From contig OX235271.1 of NCBI GenBank assembly GCA_944472155.2, positions 106,467,256-106,531,255 on the forward strand: a stretch of 64,000 nucleotides of DNA, read 5' to 3'. Under the pieces are notes generated by a model, which ran no database searches, was not told the origin of the DNA, and saw nothing but the letters and a program-made list of their open reading frames with translations. Below, in pieces: positions 24,610-36,369 of this stretch; positions within the stretch are counted from its first letter, which is position 1; the number at the start of each line of letters is the position of its first letter. Source of the DNA: Trichobilharzia szidati (lineage: Eukaryota > Platyhelminthes > Trematoda > Strigeidida > Schistosomatidae). Position numbers and translations under genes: made by a program.

Positions 24610-25830
24610 TTTACGTACTTCCGTTCGCCTCGCGCTTTTCGAAACTTGACTTTTCAAGTTTTCACTTGTGCAAATTTCATAGTATTTGTCCATTTACAGC
24701 GTTAGCACAGCCACTCCTTATCCTCAAGAATAAGAAGGATATGTTCCGGTGATACAATCGACGGGTGACTAGAGCGGCTCAGACAAGTCCTCATAGAGAA
24801 GATATATCCTTCAAGATTTGCCGAGAAAAACATGAAGTTAAACTAAAAGCACGAAAGAACACAGACGGTACTGAGAAAACTGTTATTTATGAACGCTGAA
24901 TTTAAAGGGGGTATCGCAACTGAGATCTCGAAGTATCGTTTATGCAGATCACTGGGGAAAGCCTTCTTTGCACCTGAGCTACAGATCAATTTCTACAGGT
25001 GACGAATGATCAATGGATGTGCGAAAAATAAACTTCCACTTTGAGCCACTTCAGTGTGTGTTTATAAATTCACATGCTCGTGTGGAGCTAGTTATATTGG
25101 CCGAACAAATCGCACACTTTCCAAACGCATCTCCGAACATTATCTAGCATGGTTAGCGAAGGGATAACGCAAGACAATTACTAGCTCAATTCTCAAGCAC
25201 TTGGTGAACTCAAGCCACGTAGCTACACCAGAGTCGTCTTTCCAGTCATCTTTCAAGATCATCTACAAGGCGAGGCCAAATGGTGCAGAGGGCGTCAGGT
25301 TTCGCCATTTGTGTGTGGCGGAGGTGTTGGCAATTATTCAATACAACCCCGAATTCTCTATACAGAAAACGTCTGTCCAGTCTGTTAATCTACTATGGTA
25401 TTAACGTCTTCACCAGCACTTTCCTAACTTCACTTTCAGTTTTCTTTTACTTTAATAATTAGTTCACTATTATCACTCTCATGTGTTCCTTTGGTACATT
25501 ATCACACCGTCTTCACGCTTGTCGAATTGACACTCAACTACCTTTATTCTCACTCAGTAGCAATTTTAACCTTATCAAATTTCTAACCACTTCTTCGTTT
25601 ATGTCACTGAGTACTGCGTAACTTACAACTTTTATTTTTACTTCTAAAGCCACTTATGAGGGATTATGCCAATTATGTCACCCCCTATCATTCAATAATA
25701 GACTACTATACGTTTTTGGAAAATGTATATACGACTGTACAGCCTCTGAAGATGATTTCGTCGCTGAAGAAATTTTTCTTTTCTGAATTTTTCTTTTATT
25801 TTCTTCACATCGTAGAAGTTGAAAACATGG
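24610..25830 (+). mobile_element. Penelope-like element fragment with GIY-YIG domain (copy B)
   Basis: In successive frames the plus strand encodes an RT-terminal part (KLLFMNAEFKGG, KYRLCRSLGKAFFAPEL) and then YKFTCSCGASYIGRTNRTLS and KRISEHYLAWL. That is the Cys-containing GIY-YIG endonuclease with its YIG and R..EH motifs. The C-terminus HLVNSSHVATPESSF and VLAIIQYNPEFSIQK follows. A stop after LAKG and others disable it. Its end carries CTCTGAAGATGATTTCGTCG, shared with the copy at 36.4 kb. Confidence 0.75.
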
Positions 25831-26662
25831 ATGTAGCATAGTATTAAAATCGGAATCATATTCAGTACGCTACAGGTGCAGTCATTTAAAAATGCAATCA
25901 CATCCCATTCAAACATATATTAACTGCATGCTTGGGTAGAATAGTGATTAGTGTTTTAGTTGGCAGTTAACTATATGGTATTCGGTGAAATTTCAAGATG
26001 TTGGCCGGATTCTTTTAAAAGTAATATGAAATGTTGACGGATTGCATCTTTAAAATCTCTTCTTTTGTTGTAAAATACAAATGAGTTAGCCCTTCGATAT
26101 ATGGGAGTTACAACTTTATTTACTGTGGAAGGGTAGATCGTCAATCATGAGCATAGCTGAAGATTATAGATCTGTGATGGTAAAATATAACACAACGCTA
26201 GTTTATTGATTCAGCATATCCTTGATTACCTTCAAAATTGATTTTGCTGAGTCTATTGAGTAGTTGTTTTCGGTGGACCGAATGCTCAAAATAAATGAAG
26301 TGAAGCAATCAGACATAGGGAAAGTTTAGTCGTCAGAATAATGCATAGGAAAAATTGCAGTAGATTTCATTCGCAACGAGCCTGATTCTTTAGTTTGTTA
26401 TCAGCTATCAATCCTTTTTGCAGTCCTAGTAACTGAAATTAGAAAATTGGGATAGAGTTGTTCCCCGTTTGTTGTTATAAACTTTAACCTTAAATAAGTC
26501 CACGATCTTAGTGTCTTAGTCACGGTTTTCCATGGCTACTGCTTTTTGTGGTGATGCCACAGCCATATTACCATTTCTTAATTCCTTAAACGATTGGAGT
26601 TCTTTAGCTGTCAGACGAGTGCAGATTTTTATATTTAACAGGAGACGTAGTTTCAACATCGT

Positions 26663-27650
26663 AGAATATTTTTATCTGAAAAAACAGACAATAATACAGC
26701 ATTTCTAACTGATGACGTTTCGAGCACAGTTCATTGTTCAGAATCACATCAAGGAAGTCACAAGACTGTCAAATTTTGCTTATATAGTTCCATTATTTCT
26801 TATCGTTTGATTTTCATAGTAGTAATATTTTCTGTATCTCTGGTACTAGCATTGCGTCATTCCTATTGTACTTCTTAAGTCTAGACTCAACAGGCAAGGA
26901 TTCAGTGACCAACCTCTCCCTCTACCTATATGTGCTACCTTTTAGAGCTGTATCTCTGTTCCATCCAGTTGTGTGATTCTGCGTTAGTGCGTGCACCGCG
27001 ATTGAGCTTTTCTCTAAGCTGGTCATCTGCCCATGGTTAGTCATCCTACATTTAGCTAAATCCGCATGTTCCAGCCACTTGAACGACCCTGATTTACTGG
27101 TCTGACCTATGTGGTTGATCTCACAGATATCGGGAGGTATTTTGTAAATTACATTATTTAGTCCAATTGTGTCAATAAGGGCCTTTAGCCTACAGAGCTT
27201 GTAGGTTGAAATGCCATCCTAACTTTTATTTATTTATTTCATTATTTAGGTTTCCTGATGTAGTAGTGAGATTTTGCTCGGTTTGTTAAACACTCAACTA
27301 AGCCTACCTATACACATAACGAATAATATGAATTAAAGTCTAAGTGTCTATTAGAGTGCTGCAGCTTTACATAAACAATGGTGTATAATCGGCCTTCATT
27401 TAGATTCTTTGAATCTTTGTTCATTTATTATATACGTTACAAGCACAATAGGAATGATGCAATGCTGATACCAGAGATACAGAAAATGTTGCTACTATGA
27501 AAATCAAAGGATGAGAAATCATCGAACTATATAAGCAAAATTTGACAGTCTTGTGACTTCCTTGATGTGATTCTGAACAATGAACTGTGCTCGAAACGTC
27601 ATCAGTTAGAAATGCTGTATTATTGTCTGTTTTTTAGATAAAAATATTCT
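26663..27650 (-). mobile_element. Penelope-like relic between inverted arms (copy C)
   Basis: Arms of about 205 bp (26663-26871 and 27447-27650) are inverted copies. Between them, on minus near 27160-26950, the translation reads VIYKIPPDICEINHIGQTSK, then WLEHADLAK, and later SSIAVHALTQNHTTGWN. This is a GIY-YIG nuclease in which the second motif is degraded (NHIGQT for xYIGQT). The RT is absent. Inverted terminal structures with internal truncation are known for Penelope-like elements. Confidence 0.7.
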
Positions 27651-27654
27651 AAAT

Positions 27655-27765
27655 GATTAAAAATGCCCATTAAAATTTTCAAAAGAATAGACACTGAACA
27701 AAGAGAACTCTTTTCGATAAATTCATCATCAGGTTCTACAATTATATATACATTATAATGAATGA
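27655..27765 (-). repeat. Penelope-end-like fragment
   Basis: On minus the sequence runs GAACCTGATGATGAATTTATCGAAAA, similar to the arm motif at 958-1879 (CCTGAAGAAGAATTCATCGAAAA). It directly abuts the right arm of copy C and probably belongs to a different insertion. Confidence 0.4.
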
Positions 27766-28036
27766 ATGAATTAGTCTTATGAACGACAATGGAATTATGT
27801 TCCACCACATTCCCGAAATTCTTTTCGTATTTGGTTATCATACCTCGCAGTGAATTCATTCGTGTAAGCCTATTGTGTTCCACGATAAATATTACTTTGT
27901 AAAACGTCTAATTTTGTGGTGACGTTTTCGTAATTTTGCAGGGTGGATTCTTCTGTTTTGGTTGGAATTCTCTTGGGCAAGTTAAGTATAAATTCAGTTT
28001 CCCCCTACACTTTTGGAGATTTTTCTTTTTTTCCTT

Positions 28037-28255
28037 CACGTTCCCCAGTGGAACATAGGGCCTCAAGCTAGTGGCTTGAAGTTTCTGTAGCAGTGTTTAT
28101 TTTACAGGATGGGGTTGCTAGCCTCATGCCCAACTTTTCCTCTTTATCAGCATTATTTCTGGCTTAGCGAGGTAAAGGGGTGCGTCGGCCGGGGATCGAA
28201 CCCCGGACCATGTGCATGGTCGGTAAGCGTCCTAACCGCTATGCCACCGACGCAC
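28037..28255 (-). repeat. tRNA-like SINE family 3, tail A (full)
   Basis: On minus, TGCGTCGGTGGCATAGCGG (A-box region) is followed by an anticodon-like arm, B-box GGGTTCGATCCCC, GGCCGACGCACC, then body CCTCGCTAAGCC and end CTTGAGGCCCTATGTTCCACTGG. The head can fold into a tRNA-like cloverleaf (GCGTCGG... pairing ...CCGACGC), but the long tail and multicopy nature mark a SINE, not a tRNA gene. Confidence 0.8.
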
Positions 28256-28259
28256 TACT

Positions 28260-29630
28260 CTTGGAGATGCTGACAGCAAATTGCATTCATCCTCTAGTAG
28301 AGTTTGTTCCTTTTCTGTTATTTTCTTATCTGTTTTATATTTCAGCTGCAGTTGGAAATACTGTGAAGTATTTTTTTGCAAGTATTTAAATCTCCAAAAT
28401 ATACTTTTTACATATCATTTGTTTGATGATATTTCTGTATATGGTTCCGTGTATCCACTCGTACTGTACGCCCTACAATCTAGTCAGTTGTTTTGTGCCC
28501 ATCTGAAAAGTCATTCAGTAGTCTTCGCGTAACACATGTGAATAAAAGTTAGTATAGATAACCATATAAGAAAGGTACTTGTGGCCTTACTAACAAGTCT
28601 TATCGAAGGGATTCTTTCGTTTTCCGATATCAAGAAGAGTGTCATGCTTGTAAAATGCTGGGATAATAAAGGATATTTCAGCGTGATTTAGCTAAGTTTT
28701 TACTGAGTTTTTACTTAAATCGCATGAAAGATGTGCAGATTTGATGTTATCTCAAATAGTGATAAATACATGAAGCAAGTGTGATCACTGTTAAAGGCAT
28801 GTAACCAACATTTGATTAGATTGAGTCAGAAATGTTTGAATTAATGGGCATTTGCTAATAATGTAATCATCCCATCAAGTATATTCACTTTGTAAACACA
28901 AAAAAGAATGCCAAGACATTCCCTTAATACCGATATACAAAGTGCTGTAGTATTCGATGTTTAAATTTGTGAAATCAATGGAAAGAGAGCCACGAACTTA
29001 AGTTTTATAACAGTTCAAGTTCAACAAGAAGAGATTAATTCATTTCTTCATTCTTTCCGAACAAAATGACACATAACTATTAAGATATATGATTTTAATA
29101 GGTTTATTTCCTTTTGTTGTGTAGTAGCACTGTTTATATTGATTAAACTGAACATAAGTAAATACTTTGTTGGCACAGTATAGTACTTATTTTTGAAATG
29201 CTGAAAAGTTATGAATTTAGGTTAAGATCTATTTACTTAGAGATTAAGAAAATAATATAAAATCCTAGTTTTGTTTAAAGAGATAAAATCTACTTTTGAT
29301 CATATAATTATTGACAGAGTAGAATGTAGACATTAGTATATATTATTAGGTTATATTCATATAGATCGATTGTAGCAAAGCTTATTCATTTTTCAATACT
29401 TTTTCTGAAGAAATGCTACTGAAATGATTTTGAATACACTTCAAATGGGAGCACACATTTTAAGATGAATGTAATGACTGTTTCTGTACATATTATTTAA
29501 ATATTATTTGCTTCAATAAAGTATGAATATATTGTTCTATATAGTTAGATTTAAGTTGTGTGTTTTAAAATATTCAACTACTTTGATTGATAAATAGAAA
29601 TGTAAAAGAATGTACACTCAATAAAAGAGA
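28260..29630. other. AT-rich stretch without recognised gene
   Basis: No supported exon or repeat. AATAAA occurs at several places but without an upstream coding end that could be recognised. Confidence 0.35.
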
Positions 29631-29852
29631 TATTGTATAAGAAACAGTTACATGAAGACTTGGTGACACCATTAGGACATTGTATTATGCTGCGAAGCAT
29701 GTGTTCGTTAACGCGAACAATCGAGCGCTTTAACAACCTGGGAGAGACCGATTGTCAGTCCTTGGCAATTCAAACGGCGTATATCAATTCGAATGTGTTT
29801 GTGGAAGAGCAGTTTTCTACTTGTTTGATGGAGCATGTACCCAAGTGGGTAA

Positions 29853-30045
29853 ATGATATCTGAAGTCAAGGTTTCGAAACGTCCGGCAACGATGCATCTT
29901 GTAGACTACGAATATGATAATGACGCTGTCAAGTCATTCAATGTTGTCAGCGGAAAAACAAACAGAAAGGTGCTTGCATTTGCGGAAGCTTGTTCAATTA
30001 GAGGTTGCAGACCCGGTTTCTTTGTACAGAAGGAAATGTACCATG
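29853..30045 (+). CDS. Candidate first coding exon, unknown protein
   Basis: The frame begins ATG 29853 (MISEVKVSKRPATMHLVDYE) and continues FNVVSGKTNRKVLAFAEACS and CRPGFFVQKEMYH. A donor G|GTAATA follows codon 64 plus one base. GC content and amino-acid mix are higher than in the flanks. The second Met (codon 14) could be the real start. An upstream 76-codon frame (29633-29863) overlaps its start codon as ATGATATCTGA, so translation of the main frame may need leaky scanning or reinitiation. No family was recognised. Confidence 0.45.
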
Positions 30046-31390
30046 GTAATATCTTTTACTTATATTTTTTAAAATCTTTTTTTATTATCCCTGACTCATT
30101 TAGGACTGTCTTTTGTCAGTACCATTATAATTATTCGTTTCATCATCATAATTTCTCAGTTTCCAGTTCCTGAGATTTTCTAGTTCTTTTTCTGATAACT
30201 GATTGTTTACTTAAGTGAAGTCAGTGAGCTGTAATCCATTATCAAAGTCTCCTCTTATCCATCTGAATTTGACCTGTAAAAAATTTGCACCTGTCATTTT
30301 GCATAACTGCTTGCATGTAGTTTGTTTACATATCAGTTACGTATCTCCCAATGTGTTTCTAATGACATGTATATCATTGTATATAGAGTGGTCAGCTGAA
30401 GAGTTTCACCGAGATTCGATGAATTCATTGAATCTTGTTTTACTGACATTTTTTTGCTTGTTTTAAATTCCTTTAGGGAAACAAATGTTTCTAACGTTAT
30501 CTCTTAGATTTCAGACAGTTACTGGTCGGATGTTTCATATGTTTATCCGTATGAGTCATTGTTTGAGAAACATTTTATGTCATGACCAAAGTGCATAATT
30601 TGTATGCTAACATCATCCCTGAAACCTTCTTGCTACTCAGTAAGAACTTATATGTAATCACATGCCAAGAACCACGTTCCTCACTAGTTTCTTTTATGAG
30701 CACTCCAACTTCATTTATATGCGTCTTAGAACTAAGCGAGTATAGTGGTCTCTCTGGTAGAAGTCTTTTGTTTATTAGCATTCATAGAAACTGCATGAGC
30801 TCTGAATTTCGTGAACCCAGTTATTCGTATTATCATCACTCAGTGCCAAACTTATAAGTATCTCTGATGAGTTTTTCAGATTCCGCAGAAATCAGTATAA
30901 ATGTCTAACACTGCGATACACTTACATACTTGGGTTCATTATGGGACAAGCATCGTCTGAATGGCGGTTTGACTTCTTAGAATTTCAAATATGCATATTT
31001 AGAACATATCAACTGAAATATTAGCTTAAGTCCTAAGCTTCAATCAGCTGATTCTTATCGCCTAAAACTAAAATAAACATCCACCTTTATGAACGGTGGT
31101 ATTGTGTTTCTTATATTTGTAACTGAGTTACATAGTTAACCGACATATTGTTTAAGAATTTAAAATAATAACTGCAATACTTGGTATCTGTAATTTACAT
31201 GGGTTAATTTTAGGTGGGTTTTTTCCCGACCATTCTATCACTTTATCTTAAAGCTTCATTAGAGAACATTTTCTCTACTCTTTTTATACCTTTCAAGAAT
31301 TTTCTTTTCTTGGGAGAAAAACTAAAAATTCTGGAAGATAATATTAATTTTGATCAGGAACTAACTTCATTTTGGGAGCCATAGAAAACT
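30046..31390. other. Probable intron, nothing recognised
   Basis: AT-rich with long T runs and no supported exon. It presumably belongs to the gene whose exon ends at 30045. Confidence 0.35.
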
Positions 31391-31394
31391 GAAC

Positions 31395-31500
31395 AGTATT
31401 GGGCAGGTACTAATGGATCATGGGTGCGTACTACTAAAGAGTCCCAAACAAGAGCAGAATAGCTGTCTAGTATTCCCCGAGGTTTACACCTCAACTAAAG
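31395..31500 (+). repeat. Family 2 SINE fragment with decayed hammerhead
   Basis: The plus strand has TACTACTAAAGAGTCCCAAACAAGAGCAGAATAGCTGTCTAGTA. This is the family 2 core with CTGATGA reduced to CTAAAGA and GAAA reduced to GAAT, but with GTC and stem I (TAGTA/TACTA) kept. The head is missing. Confidence 0.5.
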
Positions 31501-32264
31501 CTGGTGAACTGAAAGAGGATAAATATTTTGGCGTTATTACCAATTCCTTAAGGATGAGAAATTTACTCATCTTTTTATTCACGGAATAAATTCCGTCTTC
31601 CCAACTAATCTTTCTTACAGTTGTTATTTTCCTCAGATGAATATCATAAAATTGATCACCATATTACTAGTTTATAAATATTTTTGAGGAACACTCATTA
31701 AAATCTAGACAGTGCATTTCTGTTAAAATTCATAATGTCTATGAAAAATGACGCCCAAATTCTTTTCGATTATTCAGACAGTGTGCTGTTTTATAATTAG
31801 TTGGTTATAACATTATTGGTGTTCACGCTCACTGACTGATGCTTGTCTTAAGGACGTGAGCAGATACGGTATCAGACGTTAGGCATTTATAACATCACTA
31901 GATAAAGATGGACCAAATAAAATTTTATATACGTTAACAAGTCTCTTAACAGAACAGTAGCAGTTACTGACTTTTCTTTATACATTTATTATTTTCCTCC
32001 ATGTATTTATGAGCCACCAGTATTCAAACCTTGGTGTTTCTTTTTGAACTGATGACCATTCAGTGACTGGTCTTCCTCAATTATACGTTTAATTTTCATA
32101 ATGCCCATCTTTCCATCATTTTGTCATCTTTTTTCCTGGTAAATGAAATTATTTTCGTTCCATTTATTTTCAGATTCTTTTATCTGGTTCAAATGTTAAA
32201 TGACCGCCTGTTGGTCTTTTCTTCTGGATGCAACTGTAATTCTGGCAAAGTTTTGCATTATTTT

Positions 32265-32450
32265 TTATTTTGATTATAGCTTGATTCCACATCATATTTT
32301 GGTATAAGTATGGAATTTTCAGCATGTGATATCGGTAGCCCAAATTTTGCAGGCCGACCATTGATATCAGATGTGGATCGGCAGGGGATCGAACTCCCGA
32401 CCATGCGCATGGCCAGCGAGAGTCCTAACCGCTGTGCCACCGACGCACAT
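32265..32450 (-). repeat. tRNA-like SINE family 3, tail B
   Basis: On minus the copy opens GTGCGTCGGTGGCACAGCGG with B-box GAGTTCGATCCCC. It then runs into TCTGATATCAATGGTCGGCC, ATTTGGGCTACCGATATC and a tail AAGCTATAATCAAAATAAAA. The head equals that of the tail-A copies, the body does not. Further copies lie at 40.6 and 46.7 kb in the same orientation. Confidence 0.75.
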
Positions 32451-32454
32451 CGTA

Positions 32455-34120
32455 AATAAAAATTTGACTACAACTGCTTGAGTTTCTTATCAGCAGCGCT
32501 AATCACGTATCACGTAATTAGCCTATTGTTTGTGGATTCAAATTAACAAATATTTCATATTTATCATGAAACCTAAAACTACACTATTTTTATCCTGGTT
32601 TTAGGTATGCTGTTTGAATTGAATCCTTTGAGTCCTTTCACTTTTGGAAAGAATATCAGCTACTCAACTCAGTGCTGTTTGTACAGTATTCTAAAATGAT
32701 GTTCCATAGAGAGAGAAAAAAAAGATTTGTATGTTTTTATTTTGCAGAGTTATGTTTATTCTTCCAACTTATGATATTGAATTGATATGGACATTAATAA
32801 TGACTATCAATATTGTTTAAGGAAGGGTAAAGAAAAATTGTTGCATAGTTCAAACAGTTTTAAACAACAGAACTCCACGATCTTCAAGAGAAAAATAAAT
32901 ACAGAATTGTTTGATATGCGTCACGTAACTAAAATGTTTTAGAAAAAAAAGAAACAGAGGAATAAGAAATTTTACTAATTTAAATACAGGAGAATTCAAT
33001 TTGATTTAATAAACAATTATGCTTAGTTTTCGTAGTATGCTTACTTACTTCGAACAGTGATTGTGTTGAATTAACAATGAAAGAAAGTTATGCAACTTGC
33101 TTAACAATGATTTACGCTTATTGTAGTTATTTCTCATGAAATGTAACATGAAAACTGAATAACAGCGAATAACTGGCAACTCATATTACTCACTGAATCA
33201 TTTAGATTGAATTTATCCAGAATTATCAAAAGATATCACTTAGAATTCCATGAGTTTTAGTAAAATAGTCCCGGAACATTCAAATTGCAGAAAAACCCCC
33301 TACCGAATGAGTACTTCTTACATTCCTTTAATGCATCATATATATCCTACCGTCAATTCTCCAATACCCCACTGTTCTTAACTAAACAATATAGAGTTAT
33401 ATTCTAAAAGTAAAGTACTGAAAATTTTAAATATACTTCATTTAGCTTATATTTCCTTATTTTCCTATCAACTTTATTGCCCAAAAGATTTTTATTCCAC
33501 TTGATAGCATTTCCAAGTAAAAGATATTTTCACTACCAAAGTATGCGAAAAAGAAGTACAGTTATCTAAAATTTCAACTGTTTAAGAAAATAATTATGTG
33601 ACAGATTGATCATGCATACCAAACAAGATTTTAAAAGTCCGTTATTATAATTCCACTTGCCTAAAATGATCTATTTTAGCGGAATAGATATTTTAAATAA
33701 TTATTGTTATCAGACTAAACACTATCTATTGGCTTAAATTATTTCCCTTCCGCTCTCTCTTATATAGGATAGAAACTAAAGTAAAACAATTACATGATCA
33801 TCTTTTTACTAAAAATGATATTACAGGTGTGTTTAATGTGATGATATCAATTGTGGTTTCACAGAAATTAAAAGTGTACATACATTTTATTTGTTTCAGA
33901 GTGGTGTGGATATGTTTTGTGTAAATCTAATCAATATCATAAGGCTGATAATAACAATAATAAATACGTAATGTGAGTATTTTTCCTTGGAAAAGTTGGA
34001 ACTCTTAAGAATATTGAATGTGACATGAAAGATTCTTTTCTCGTTAAAGGAATAGCAGTTCAATGTTAACATTAGTGAAGACAATTCATATCAATCTACT
34101 TTTTTTAAAGTGAAAATTAT
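32455..34120. other. Probable intron of the dynein light chain gene
   Basis: The minus-strand dynein light chain exon ends at 34126 with a donor, so its 3' coding exon should lie in or left of this stretch. It was not found. A short frame near 34050-33985 (SFNEKRIFHVTF) is reminiscent of it but lacks an acceptor. Confidence 0.4.
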
Positions 34121-34125
34121 CTTAC

Positions 34126-34358
34126 CTAGAAAATTTACTTCCAATGACACAATGCCATGTTGGTTCATATTTACGATCAAATTCCTTTTTTAAAAACAAT
34201 GCAATATCTTTGTCATCATGATACTTGTCGATAGCCATTGCAGCTGACTGTACAGCATCTTGTTGCATTTCTTTACTCATTTCCACATATTTAATCACAG
34301 CTTTCCTTTCACCAACTGGATGTAATGGTGCTCCATAGGATCTTTGTTCAATAGGCAT
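34126..34358 (-). CDS. LC8-type dynein light chain, first coding exon
   Basis: From ATG 34358 the exon encodes [20 protein letters not shown], then [39 protein letters not shown] and VIGSKFS. It ends with AG before GTAAGA (phase 2). DMxxEMQQDA, IKKEFDxKYxPTWHCIVG are LC8 (DYNLL) signatures; LC8 dimers dock onto dynein intermediate chain and many other partners. The N-terminus is about 17 residues longer than classical LC8. An AG acceptor (aaacag) sits just upstream of the ATG, so a 5'UTR exon is likely. The C-terminal beta strands are on an exon not found. Schistosomes are known to have many LC8-like genes, some tegumental. Confidence 0.85.
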
Positions 34359-34399
34359 ATCTTCTGTTTTATCAAATTTAAGAGTTGATTACTCAGAAG

Positions 34400-35580
34400 A
34401 AAAGAAAACAAACAACAAACAACAGTTGTTTTAAACAAGTTAAAGTGTAAATAACTTTGACTCAGTCTTTTGTATTGGCTTTATGTGTAAAGTTTATTAT
34501 ATCATAGAAACAGTTTGTGTCCTTCTGTCACTCTATCATTCACTTGAACAGAATTTGATTTCTGTTGGTGCGTGCTGAATGAGTGTCAGTAGGTAGAAAA
34601 AAGTAATAAAAATGATCAGTTTCTATTGATTACTGAACTACTAGTAGTATCATTAGTAAAGACAGCAATTATACTTGTCACGACAGAAAATAATAGTAAT
34701 AATGACAATAATAAAAGAAAACTCATACTAACAGAATTCCCTGTGTATCATTTATGCCTCCCGGTATAGATGTGTATTGACAAAACTGTCAAAATTGCTT
34801 AGGATAAACAGCATTTCATTGATCTATTATTTTAAGTGGGAACAGTAGGGGTCAGATAAGCAGAATACTAAAAGCCACATAAAAATGGCTTCCACAGCCT
34901 TATTGATAGCATTTTATACGAATGTATACAAGGTAATCAATAGGTTGTATTTGATTGTCTGCATTGCACAGTATCATTTATACATTTTTATGGTTCATCA
35001 GTTTCTTCTTGATAATCTTCTTATAAGCAAACAGTGTGACAATAAATTAATTAATAAAATTACACTACTCAGTGTTTGAATTGATTTCTACTAAAACTGT
35101 TATTCCACCACATAAAAATAATCTTTTCCTAATTCCATCATTAGCTAATGGGTTTATTAGAAGCGGGAGCAAACATTTAAAAAAATGGAGTATATATATT
35201 TATATGTGCATGTCACTTATAAATGAAGTTGTGAACAATATCAAAATGCAACATAACAGGAGTTAATCTCTATCGATGTACCACTTATTGGATTGTGAAT
35301 CTTCAGCTGTGAAAATTCATCAAATATAACACAAAGATAAACGCAGTAAATATAAGTAAATGATTAGGCAATGTATTGCTTAATACACATATTTAAACGA
35401 CAGCAAAAATATGGTTATAGAAGCTAGTGAAAATCAATTGTTCACGAAGTGTTGTTGATAACAATAGTGAATGGAAAATGATCGTAGTTCAAGGATTAAT
35501 AAAGAGTCAAAAGGGAAAGCAGTGAGTAAATGTACATACGAAAACTACTAAGGTTCATTTCCTAGAGAGTTAATAACAAC
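34400..35580. other. Upstream region of the dynein light chain gene
   Basis: It presumably contains promoter and 5'UTR of the minus-strand gene; none could be placed. The small plus frames at 34885-35266 lack coding features. Confidence 0.3.
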
Positions 35581-35589
35581 CGAAAGAAC

Positions 35590-35680
35590 TACCCAAATTT
35601 AAAGAACACTGAAAACCTGTTTCGTCGTTATTTATGACTCTTCAGTAGGATACATCCCTAGCTAAGCAAGATAAGTAGTC
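35590..35680 (-). repeat. Family 2 SINE fragment with hammerhead-like core
   Basis: On minus, CCTACTGAAGAGTCATAAATAACGACGAAACAGG gives stem I TACTG, CTGAAGA, stem II GTC...GAC, GAAAC and then TTTTCAGTG. The cleavage triplet has changed (GTC to TTT or TTC), so it should be inactive. The tRNA-like head is missing. Confidence 0.5.
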
Positions 35681-36369
35681 TTGTTGTTGAGTTAAAATTG
35701 ATTGGTGAATGATCGCTCGACTTCTGCTGACTAGTATTTATTATAAAAGTGAAAAGAACGTATAGTACTAGGAGGAAGTGCATCAGTTGAATATACAATA
35801 GAAATTATCATATTTAGTGACCAGTGAATCGCCATAAAGTACCCTCGAGTTTTATTCATGATGGTTTGCACTACTTACTAATCCATGTGCATAGGTGGGT
35901 ACTGTTCAGATCAACTAAGGGTGCTTACCAGCCATATCAAAGTGATCCAAGGACTTGTTTGAAGCCAAGCTTATTAGCAGAGAGCCAAATCAGTTCAAAA
36001 TGACAGAATTCTGGTTAGCTAACTGGGCACACCGGTATTATGTTGAATCGAATTCGTAATTTGCAAATTCGATTCACTACTTGCAGTTTACAAAGATCGA
36101 GGAGGAATTTCACCATAATGTCCTGTGAAAACCAAATTTATTTTAGACTGAAATATGTGGTCTGGTTGACAATACAAATGGTAATCAAGAAAGCGAAGTT
36201 TAGTGCATGACGGTATATACTACCAGTTGACTTACGTGAGTAGTTGGATATCACTCACGTCATCTTATGCATGACTGAGTTATTTACATAAATTCTACGT
36301 TTTATAGTTTTCAGTTTTCTTATGAATAAAATCAATATCTTATTAAGAAGATAAAAGACAAATTAAGAG

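Noticed and set aside
28180..28255. tRNA gene calls on the SINE heads
   Set aside because: Heads contain A and B boxes and can fold partly like tRNA, but each is joined to a shared long tail and repeats many times, so they are SINEs.
33985..34050. Possible second exon of the 34-kb dynein light chain (SFNEKRIFHVTF)
   Set aside because: It resembles the SFIHHEKGGFVSF exon of the 59-kb gene, but there is no AG acceptor at the right place and the following residues lose the ILLFK end.
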